50,078 nucleotides of DNA from positions 1-50,078 of the forward strand of contig JAAUTY010000030.1 in assembly GCA_012031265.1 (NCBI GenBank), written 5' to 3'. The translations under genes were made by a program, and so were the position numbers. This document shows, one piece after another, positions 26,379-32,834 of the stretch (position 1 is its first letter; the number at the start of each line of letters is the position of its first letter). The notes under the pieces were generated by a model. That model made no database searches, was not told the DNA's origin, and saw only the letters and a list, made by a program, of their open reading frames with translations. The DNA comes from Spirulinaceae cyanobacterium SM2_1_0 (lineage in GTDB: Bacteria > Cyanobacteriota > Cyanobacteriia > Cyanobacteriales > Spirulinaceae).

Positions 26379-27797
26379 TTAGCGTCTAGGTTCGTAAACA
26401 ACACTTTCAATCGGTTGTGAGTAGGCAAACATCTTTTTCTCAAGTGTCCTCGGCAATTCGTATAGCCATTGAGTATAGCGATCGCCATAGCCAAATGCCA
26501 CTTCTGCTTCAGCCTGTTTAGGAGATTGATAAAATGTATCCCGATAAGGATGGTAAGTCGTCTGATATAGCGTTTGCTCAACTCCGCTAATTTCAGTCAA
26601 TCTGGGTGTTTCAATCCCTTGTGATGGTCGATAGAAATAATCTTCAAAAGGCTGTTCTTGCTTCAGTAAAGGCTGAGCTTCCGCTTGCGGTACCTCGTAC
26701 TGCAACGATACCCAGGCGCGCAGTTGGGACATCCCGGAAAACTGATAGGTCAGCTCTGGATTATCACTCGCTTCCAGCAAACTCTGTCGCCAGCGCTCTA
26801 TCACGCTATTGAAGTTGAAGCCGATCGCCCGCTGGAAGTGCCACAAGCCCCCCTGTAGGAAGAAAAATGCCAGATAAAAGTGAGCATTTGCTAACCAAAC
26901 CCGAGCAGTATAGCCATCCGCAAGGCTTGGCTGTGCCTCATAATAGCTGGGTAAAAGCGCCGATTTGAGTTCTAGCGTGGGTCCATAAAACTCTTCTGGA
27001 TAAGCTAGCGAATTAAACCCGCAATAATAGGACGCAGTAAATCCAGCGATCGCGATACCAAACAGAGAGTATGACAGAATACCATCACCAGAAAACAGAA
27101 AAAAGCGCTTCACCCAGTTAAACGGAGGCACTAAAATATGCCAGGCCCCTCCAACAATCAGCAGCACCGCGACATAAATATGTCCGCCCACCAAATCTTC
27201 CAGATTATCGACATCAAACAGATGAGTTCTATAACCCCAAATCGTAGCCGGATCGAGCGTCGGCGATGTCACCAAGCGCACCTCACCCAGATTTGTATCG
27301 TACAGTCCTCCATAGAATTTAGCCTTGGCAACAAACAACAGTGCGGCTAATCCCAAGAAGATCAGGTGATGCCCCAAAATGAAGCCCAGCTTGCCTGCAT
27401 CTTGCCACTCAAAATCGAACTTAGCAGCGTTGCCAGAGGCGGACGCTAGGCTCTGGGGCAAGCGAGCGCGATGGAAGAAAGCCCCCGCCGCTAAAACCCC
27501 AGCCGCCACGATATGGATTGCGCCGATGGCAAACCAGGTGGACGTATCAATGTTTCCTCCAGTTCCGATTCCCCATCCTTCAGCAGCTAGATGCGGGAGC
27601 AGAATCAAGCTCTGGGTAGATAGGGGTTCATCAGGTGAATAAACAGCCAACTCAAATAGGGTAAAAGTCCCTGCCCACAGCATAATTAATGCGGCCTGGG
27701 CGACATGAGCCACAATGAAGGTATTAGATAAGTTGATAAATCGGGCATTCCCTGCCCACCAGGGATATTGCTCCTGGGTTTGATTGGAAACATACAT
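26379..27797 (-). CDS. isiX: IsiX: CP43-like chlorophyll-binding antenna protein with C-terminal extension
   Basis: 472 aa. Residues ~10-335 are a six-helix CP43/IsiA/Pcb-type antenna: WWAGNARFINLSNTFIVAHVAQ at the start, AAEGWG, GAIHIVAAGVLAAGAFFHR, LGHHLIFLGLAALLFVAKAKFYGGLYD, GGHIYVAVLLIVGGAWHI, and LANAHFYLAFFFLQGGLWH. The helix histidines (H31, H69, H95, H143/144, H206, H220, H307, H320) are candidate Mg ligands for chlorophyll. The large CP43 lumenal loop is absent, as in IsiA. IsiA ends soon after the sixth helix; here about 135 further residues (336-472) follow, Tyr/Gln/Glu-rich, ending YSQPIESVVYEPRR, presumably cytosolic. It is last gene of apcD4-apcB3-isiX, the low-light photoacclimation cluster, which supports the isiX name. 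Confidence 0.9.
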   Translation of the reverse strand: MYVSNQTQEQYPWWAGNARFINLSNTFIVAHVAQAALIMLWAGTFTLFELAVYSPDEPLSTQSLILLPHLAAEGWGIGTGGNIDTSTWFAIGAIHIVAAGVLAAGAFFHRARLPQSLASASGNAAKFDFEWQDAGKLGFILGHHLIFLGLAALLFVAKAKFYGGLYDTNLGEVRLVTSPTLDPATIWGYRTHLFDVDNLEDLVGGHIYVAVLLIVGGAWHILVPPFNWVKRFFLFSGDGILSYSLFGIAIAGFTASYYCGFNSLAYPEEFYGPTLELKSALLPSYYEAQPSLADGYTARVWLANAHFYLAFFFLQGGLWHFQRAIGFNFNSVIERWRQSLLEASDNPELTYQFSGMSQLRAWVSLQYEVPQAEAQPLLKQEQPFEDYFYRPSQGIETPRLTEISGVEQTLYQTTYHPYRDTFYQSPKQAEAEVAFGYGDRYTQWLYELPRTLEKKMFAYSQPIESVVYEPRR

Positions 27798-27833
27798 GGC
27801 ATTCGATTAGTAACAACAGCAATGTCCAACAGG

Positions 27834-27926
27834 GGGTAGTGCCCTAGCAGTAATGACCGACACGACTGAAAGCCTGTTTATTAACTGGATTCAGCCGAGT
27901 ATCATTGCCCAATTTAGGCACTACCC
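27834..27926. repeat. inverted repeat in the apcB3-isiX spacer
   Basis: GGGTAGTGCC at 27834-27843 pairs with GGCACTACCC at 27917-27926, and the next two bases also pair with one bulge. The 93-bp span fills most of the 178-bp spacer. It could be a miniature mobile element, or a stem in the polycistronic transcript. There is no T-run. Confidence 0.65.
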
Positions 27927-27975
27927 AACGCAGGTCTATGCACAGAGGCAAGCCGTTTCAGTCAAGTACTGACGC

Positions 27976-28461
27976 TTAGCTCAGTCCATTGATAATGTGA
28001 TCAAGGTAGATATCCATCTCTTGACCAGCCTCGGCTCCCACCTTCTGGGTCACCACTTCCTTCATGGACTGGATCGCCTGCATCGTCGGCTCAATGGGAA
28101 CGCCGAGAGCGGCATACGTATCCTTCAAACCGTTCAAGATCCGCTCATCAATGATGGAGGCATCAGCAGCCAGCATCGCGTAGGTGCTGTAACGCAAAAA
28201 GTAGGTTAAATCCCGTAGACAAGCAGCATAGCGCCGGGTGGGATACATGTTGCCACCCGGAAGTGTAATGTCACCGTACAGCAAGCTTTTGGCAACCGTC
28301 TCGCTGATAATATTGGCAGCACTGGCACCGATTTGAGTCGCTGCCTTAACCCGTAAGGTACCAGACTGAAAGTATTGCTTGAGCTGATCGAGGGCTTCAC
28401 CCTCAAGATAGGTGCCTTTCTCATCGGCAGGATTGATCACAGCCGTAATGGTGTCTTGCAT
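27976..28461 (-). CDS. apcB3: allophycocyanin beta subunit, ApcB3 type
   Basis: 161 aa, exact length of ApcB. It is a globin-fold biliprotein. Chromophore Cys is C81 (RRYAACLRD) and the methyl-Asn site N71 is in PGGNMY, both conserved. The bilin pocket reads [14 protein letters not shown] where canonical ApcB has DLDYYLRYATYAML, so D-Y-Y has become T-Y-F. Other small changes are LPGG for RPGG and [12 protein letters not shown] near the end. It lies between apcD4 and isiX, and pairs with ApcD4 to form the special allophycocyanin of low-light/far-red acclimation. Assignment to B3 rather than other ApcB paralogs rests mainly on gene context. Confidence 0.9.
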   Translation of the reverse strand: MQDTITAVINPADEKGTYLEGEALDQLKQYFQSGTLRVKAATQIGASAANIISETVAKSLLYGDITLPGGNMYPTRRYAACLRDLTYFLRYSTYAMLAADASIIDERILNGLKDTYAALGVPIEPTMQAIQSMKEVVTQKVGAEAGQEMDIYLDHIINGLS

Positions 28462-28554
28462 GGCTCTTTATTAATATGATGTGCGGTGCAAAATGAAATC
28501 GATCAAAGCATCACCCCTTAGCTGGGATGTTGAAGGTCAGTCGCAAGAAAATTG

Positions 28555-29028
28555 CTAAAAGGCGCGAATCAGCTGATCGAAGTAGGGGCCTGCCAGGGCA
28601 GCTTCTTCAGAGCTCAAGAGACCCATTGCCACAGTCTTCAAGCAACGCATAGCAATCTTCAAATTAGCCAAAGGCACACCGAGGGAGACGTACATTTCAC
28701 GCATACCATCTAGGCCGATGTCTTCCAAAGGCTTAGAGTTGCCAGCTAAAACACAGTAACTCACCAGGCGGATATACCACCCCTGATCTCGCTGGCAAAG
28801 GGCTGTCTTTTGGGAGTTGCCGCGATTACTAGGTGTATTCGGGCACTGAGACCAAAACTGTTGACTCCCTTGATCCACAATTGTCTGCTGATTGGCTGCT
28901 AACTTTTGAGCCACGCTGATGCGGACGTTTCCCTGATTAAAAAAGTCCTGAAGCTGCGTTAGCTCAGCACTACTGAGGAATCGATCAGCACGATCGGACT
29001 GAGCAATTGCTTTAGCTACAATACTCAT
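28555..29028 (-). CDS. apcD4: allophycocyanin alpha-type subunit, ApcD4 (far-red type)
   Basis: 157 aa, slightly short for ApcA/ApcD. The globin fold is intact (FLSSAELTQLQDFFNQGNVRISVAQKL ... YFDQLIRAF). The bilin segment is LCQRDQGWYIRLVSYCVLAGN: the Cys (C78) is kept, but the canonical LRDLDYYLRL is changed to QRDQGWYIRL (W84), and extra Cys C62 and C92 are present. The segment before the chromophore (FWSQCPNTPSNRGNSQ) is shortened and diverged compared with ApcA. Substitutions of this kind are characteristic of the red-shifted alpha subunits of far-red and low-light acclimation. A GAGAGG site lies about 10 bases before the ATG. It is first gene of the cluster, 93 bp before apcB3. Confidence 0.88.
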   Translation of the reverse strand: MSIVAKAIAQSDRADRFLSSAELTQLQDFFNQGNVRISVAQKLAANQQTIVDQGSQQFWSQCPNTPSNRGNSQKTALCQRDQGWYIRLVSYCVLAGNSKPLEDIGLDGMREMYVSLGVPLANLKIAMRCLKTVAMGLLSSEEAALAGPYFDQLIRAF

Positions 29029-29349
29029 TGAAAAAGAACCTCTCTCAACTGATGTATGAAATCAAGACGTCACGCAGTCACGCGCAAAAGCTTGTGACTA
29101 CTGCTGTCCAGTCAAAACCGCCATCCTCTAATAATAAGTTTGGATAGCTGAAGAATATGAAATTAATAGTAGGACTTAAAATTCATCTGTTGCAAGATGT
29201 CTTAATGAACTAGATACATAAGTTAAAGACTGTTTACAACAATAGGGCACTCCCGGATCTATCAAAATGGCGATCTAAATACTTCATCTCAGTGCAAAAA
29301 CACTGAAAGCCATGCCAGAAAAGAGATTTAGTGATTTTCACCACACGAA
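29029..29349. other. region upstream of apcD4, probable promoter area
   Basis: About 320 bp, AT-rich, without a gene. The minus strand has TTGACTGG near 29115 and TAATAATT-like AT runs near 29130-29170 that could form a promoter for the apcD4-apcB3-isiX unit, but the spacing is not convincing enough to call boxes. No HIP1 site is present. Confidence 0.35.
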
Positions 29350-29562
29350 GTGTCGAAAAAACGATACTTTCCTGGACAAGCCAGCGGCTTGGCAGGAGCG
29401 GATGTGCTCTTAAATGACCGGAAGGCGGAGGCACTCCTTGCTGACAAGGCGTACAATTCCAATGAGTGCGTGCTTGAACGTCTGGAGCCGCAGGGGACAA
29501 CAGCAGTTGTTTTCGTAAAGTGTAACCGTACAATCCCGCATGAGTACGACCCGGAAACATCA
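29350..29562 (+). pseudogene. IS5-family transposase, internal DDE fragment
   Basis: The plus frame reads FPGQASGLAGADVLLND, then KAEALLADKAYNSNECVLE and GTTAVVFVKCNRTIPHEYDPE. This is the central DDE region of IS5/IS4-type transposases (PGQASDLxGAxxLL ... LLADKAYDSD ... A-V-I-P-x-K-x-N-R). The second catalytic Asp (ADKAY) is present. Neither the N-terminal Asp region nor the C-terminal Glu region is here, so this is a relic just upstream of apcD4. Confidence 0.8.
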
Positions 29563-29806
29563 CTTGGCTGGGTAATCAACTTGCGGAATGTCGATTGGAT
29601 GCTTCTCCATTCGGACTTTACAAAAAATTAATTTTTGTGACAGCACACCGCCGCCAGAACGGAGACTAAGCTGAGAGGGGTCGCGACGGTGGGTGAGGCC
29701 CTTTACAATGACAGATAGGGGGTGATGCCCTCCCAGCTTGCAGTAGCAAGCGTGGGTTGGGAACACTTACACCGAGGCGGCGTTGAGTTTGGGAACGGAG
29801 CAAATC
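29563..29806. other. non-coding stretch upstream of the gene at 29807
   Basis: It holds a small hairpin-like GCTTGCAGTAGCAAGC near 29737 and TTTACAAT near 29702 that may serve as a -10 region for the following gene. Otherwise nothing recognised. Confidence 0.35.
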
Positions 29807-30199
29807 GTGGCACTACGCTTACTGGGAATTGCAACGATCGGGTTGATTTTGGTGGGTCTCGTCTGGCGGACGACGGAGCGCGATCGCCCCATCGCGAGTG
29901 CCCAACAGCAGGACTCACGCCTCGTGCAGAGTGTGCCAGCTCAGGCTCCGGCGACGGCACCGCGTGCGGTTGCCACAGCTTATCCAGAGACTTTTCGCCG
30001 CGATTATATGGCGCAATGTGCGGGCGATCGCCGCGATTTGAACCCAATCTGCGAATGCACCTATCGTCGCATCACGACGACCTACACTTACCAGCAGTAC
30101 CTCATCTTCACCAATCGACTCCAAACAGAAGGGCGCATCCCGCTGGAGATTGCCCAAATCAACCAAGCTTGTGTCGCCGCCGTCGGGCAAGGGTCTTAA
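29807..30199 (+). CDS. small membrane-anchored or exported protein with C-x-C motif
   Basis: 130 aa from GTG 29807 (GGAG 6-7 bases upstream); TTG at 29783 is an alternative giving 138 aa. The N-terminal hydrophobic helix LLGIATIGLILVGLVW acts as signal or anchor. After an Ala/Pro/Gln linker, the compact C-terminal domain has YMAQCAGDRRDLNPICECTY, then a helix and INQACVAAVG. Four Cys in a C-x(11)-C-x-C ... C layout suggest disulfides outside the cytoplasm. I do not know the family; similar Cys-patterned small exported proteins occur in bacteria. Confidence 0.65.
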   Translation: MALRLLGIATIGLILVGLVWRTTERDRPIASAQQQDSRLVQSVPAQAPATAPRAVATAYPETFRRDYMAQCAGDRRDLNPICECTYRRITTTYTYQQYLIFTNRLQTEGRIPLEIAQINQACVAAVGQGS

Positions 30200-30313
30200 G
30201 AATGCCATTAGAGCGACTAAGTTCTGGCTTTGCTGATTCATGATATGAATCCGACCGCACGGGCACAACCTCAACCTGAGCGTAGGCACGTGACCCTGAT
30301 TGCCCGACAAGTC

Positions 30314-30413
30314 TTTTGGTGTCGGTTGGGTTGAGGTAACGCAACCTAATCCCAGCCAGCGTTTGGTTGGCTGATGCGATCACTAACCCAACCGATGCCA
30401 AAAAGATCTCCTG
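30314..30413. repeat. miniature inverted-repeat element
   Basis: TTTTGGTGTCGGTTGGGTT at 30314-30332 is inverted at 30395-30413 (AACCCAACCGATGCCAAAA), 16 of 19 bases pairing, with an inner GGTTGAGGTAACGCAACC-like hairpin. The GGTTGGGTT arms resemble short non-coding elements common in cyanobacterial intergenic DNA. Confidence 0.7.
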
Positions 30414-30449
30414 TCAGGTACTCAGCCGCAACTTTGCTCCGTACCGATC

Positions 30450-30914
30450 CTAGGCCTGCTCCCAGAGTGTTTTGATCTCACCCGGCAGGTACTGCACCAG
30501 TTCAGTGCTCCGCTCAGCGCTCAGTTCGGCTTTGGTGGCAACAAACACGGCTTTGATAGCTGTGATTCCAGTGGTTCCACGCGGTAGCCCCCCCTCTTGC
30601 TCGACACGGCGGATAAATAAGTCCGCGTCGAAACTCAAAGGGCCGCGCAGACGACTGAGCCAGGCAACCAATGGATTTGTATCCTGCCATAGGTCAGCAA
30701 CTTCCTTCTGCAGCGCTTTTTTATCTGTCGCAATCACTGGGACGTGTAATTCAGCCGCAACGCGATCGCTCGCGTCAGTCGGTAACAAATCACGCATGGT
30801 GCGAAAAACAATAAGGCTCAGGTCACGCGCATCGTAAATATCACGCAGACCAGCATCAGCTTGTACCTTAGTGAGAAAGGCTTGCTGCTCTGCCGGGATT
30901 GGTGCCGTAGTCAT
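30450..30914 (-). CDS. DUF2267 protein
   Basis: 154 aa from ATG 30914, with GGAG six bases upstream (30921-30924). Two helical DUF2267 repeats: AFLTKVQADAGLRDIYDARDLSLIVFRTMRDLLP with RVAAELHVPV, then DLFIRRVEQEGGL with TGITAIKAVFVATKAELSAERSTELVQYLPGEIKTLWEQ. DUF2267 proteins are small soluble helical proteins often grouped with stress genes. The next gene upstream encodes a coiled-coil protein, a pairing seen in other cyanobacteria. Confidence 0.9.
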   Translation of the reverse strand: MTTAPIPAEQQAFLTKVQADAGLRDIYDARDLSLIVFRTMRDLLPTDASDRVAAELHVPVIATDKKALQKEVADLWQDTNPLVAWLSRLRGPLSFDADLFIRRVEQEGGLPRGTTGITAIKAVFVATKAELSAERSTELVQYLPGEIKTLWEQA

Positions 30915-31024
30915 AATAATCTCCAATCTCCAAAGTGGATGTGTATTGGCAACAGTCAGTATTGCGACCGGCAAGCAATTCTAACTCAATTGACTTGCCG
31001 ACAGTAGACTTGACTCAAGTACAG

Positions 31025-31327
31025 CTACGATTGAAATTTCTGTGTTGCCTGCTCGATCGCACAAGCCAGATCATTCCAAGCCTTCTCAATACCAGTCTGC
31101 AACTCTTCCCAGGCAGCTTCACTAGCCTGTTGCAACTCCTCGAACTTGCTACGGGCAGTATCGCGCTTTGCAGCTAACTCCTCGACTTGATGGCGATACT
31201 CGATTGCCGTATCTGCCTTAGCCAGCTTTGCCCTTGCCTTCAATTCCTCAATACGAGCATTCAACTGATCAAGTTTTGCGCTTACTTTCTCTTGATAGGC
31301 CCGTTTCTTGTCAATTTGATTAACCAT
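31025..31327 (-). CDS. small coiled-coil protein (stress-type)
   Basis: 100 aa, almost entirely charged amphipathic helix: KRAYQEKVSAKLDQLNARIE, LKARAKLAKADTAIEYRHQV, LAAKRDTARSKFEELQQAS, WEELQTGIEKAWNDLACAIE. It belongs to a class of cyanobacterial coiled-coil proteins strongly expressed under stress (Synechocystis Sll1863-like, by my recollection). It shares strand with the DUF2267 gene 110 bases downstream, so co-transcription is plausible. Molecular role unknown. Confidence 0.75.
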   Translation of the reverse strand: MVNQIDKKRAYQEKVSAKLDQLNARIEELKARAKLAKADTAIEYRHQVEELAAKRDTARSKFEELQQASEAAWEELQTGIEKAWNDLACAIEQATQKFQS

Positions 31328-31783
31328 ATTAATATTACGTATTGCGCTCCCTCTTTCATTTCACTATTAGCTTAAGGAGTCGCACCCGTCTCAAAATCCC
31401 TCAATAGAGTCAATTCATCACTGATGACCCCTCTCAAAAGGGAGATTTTCTGGAATTTACAATTTCAGCAATTAGCCACGGGTGCATCCCACCTTGGCGT
31501 TGCAGTTGCCCACTCTGCGAGAAGCCGCTGCGCCTCTACATCCCCTGTCCCCTTCTCTCAGCTTGGGAGATGGATTTAGGGTGTTGGCGTTCGCGCTAGC
31601 ATATCGGAGACATCGGTCTGTTCTGTAGGAACGTGGGGCCACCAATCCGGGATGCTCCCATTAGCCACTCTATCCATACCTAAGTTCTAACCTGAAGCAT
31701 AGCAAAAATCTCCATATTGAGAGAGCCAAAGATGACGGTCACTCAAATAATATGAGTAATGAAATTAGTTTGGATGAGTGTCT
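31328..31783. other. intergenic region with possible decayed gene end
   Basis: About 450 bp. On the minus strand, text reading SIPDWWPHVPTEQTDVSDML closes at a TAA near 31576. It may be the tail of a decayed gene, but I cannot name it. Also an inverted CCTCTCAAAAGGGAG near 31430. Confidence 0.35.
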
Positions 31784-31969
31784 ATGGATTGCTTGGCAAC
31801 TGCTTCAGAGAATTCAAGTTTGTATTTCTCTGTTGATCTAGTGATCGTTCTTTTCGTTGGGTTCCTCGCTGCTGTTCTGTTAGGCTCAATTGCTTGGTAC
31901 AACTCGAAGCGGCCGACTGGCTGGAAAGATAAGGGGCGTCCAAACATAGTTCCCAAGATTGAGCAGTAG
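31784..31969 (+). CDS. one-helix small membrane protein, possibly Psb35-like
   Basis: 61 aa from ATG 31784; GTG at 31778 or 31841 are also possible. One transmembrane helix (VDLVIVLFVGFLAAVLLGSIAW) is followed by a short conserved-looking tail YNSKRPTGWKDKGRPNIVP. The tail reminds me of the small photosystem II assembly-related protein Psb35 of cyanobacteria, but I cannot verify the match from memory. Thylakoid location would fit the helix. It is solo, 128 bases before another small gene. Confidence 0.6.
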   Translation: MDCLATASENSSLYFSVDLVIVLFVGFLAAVLLGSIAWYNSKRPTGWKDKGRPNIVPKIEQ

Positions 31970-32097
31970 AGCACTGGCTAGTTGCAGCAAGCGGGCCAAC
32001 GACAATTTTTAGGACTGGAAATAGTAGTGCTGAAAATCCCCTAACCGATATTTAGCCTTTTGCTTCGTCCAACACGTTAGAAAACAGGAGATTAGAG

Positions 32098-32316
32098 ATG
32101 ACAAACCATCAAGATGGTGCTAACTATGATCGCAAGATTACCTCTGCCGAGACGGCGGCGCGTATGGAGCGCGAACAGGATGACTATAAAGAATATCCTC
32201 AATCCGATCAAGCTGAGACGGACACAACTGCTGGCTATACGATTGACCGCGAAGGATTAATGAATAACTACGCCATCGAGCCAGAGATGTATGTAGAAGA
32301 ACCTGAGAAAAAGTGA
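32098..32316 (+). CDS. small acidic soluble protein with HLIP-like N-terminal motif
   Basis: 72 aa, ATG preceded by AGGAG at good spacing. Very hydrophilic: ITSAETAARMEREQDDYKEY, QAETDTTAGYTIDREG, ending LMNNYAIEPEMYVEEPEKK. The L-x-N-N-Y/F-A-I-E-P-x-x-Y motif is the stretch that precedes the helix in cyanobacterial high-light-inducible proteins and in Psb34-like proteins, but no helix follows here. Homologs are, to my knowledge, widespread cyanobacterial hypotheticals. Role in photosystem assembly is only a suggestion. Confidence 0.75.
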   Translation: MTNHQDGANYDRKITSAETAARMEREQDDYKEYPQSDQAETDTTAGYTIDREGLMNNYAIEPEMYVEEPEKK

Positions 32317-32834
32317 CATTCTGAGTGCTTGTGATCACTAAGGGACATCTCGAAAAATCCAAGATTGAGAGCAAAATTCAACGAGGCTTCAAGAGTTTCA
32401 GCCCTCAAAATTTAGCGATCTGGCAATTAATCGAGGTGCCCTAAGATGCAGCTAGGTTTGATAACTCAATGAATTCAAGCGGTGACAAGTTTATTGTTGC
32501 CGCTTTTGTGAGCGTAGAGGTTTAGAACAATATGCCAGTTGTAGAATTTTATAATCTAGAGGTTGACCAAGGTAAAGGTATACGGAGTAGTATGGCAATC
32601 TCGGCTGATGACTGAAACTCAAGCAACGTCTTGCCTGCGCAGATGAAGCGTTTACTTCGTTTTCAAATATTGCTCAGGTGGGCTGTCCCCCTCAGTGTTT
32701 CTGCTGAGTGCCAAGCTAGGATGCTCTCAACCGGTTCGTCGTAGTGCCAAACGCGAAAGCGTCAACGCTAGCCTCGGCTTGCCATCAACCCCGGTCTATC
32801 GTAAGACGCATCCCGGTTCTGAGGCCTACTCGCA
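32317..32834. other. intergenic region
   Basis: About 520 bp, AT-rich at first. A 27-codon frame from ATG 32531 (MPVVEFYNLEVDQGKG...) is the only coding-like text and lacks a ribosome site. No repeat, RNA or promoter is identified with confidence. Confidence 0.4.

Noticed and set aside
32531-32614. 27-codon frame MPVVEFYNLEVDQGKG...
   Set aside because: No ribosome binding site, no helix or known motif; too short to support.
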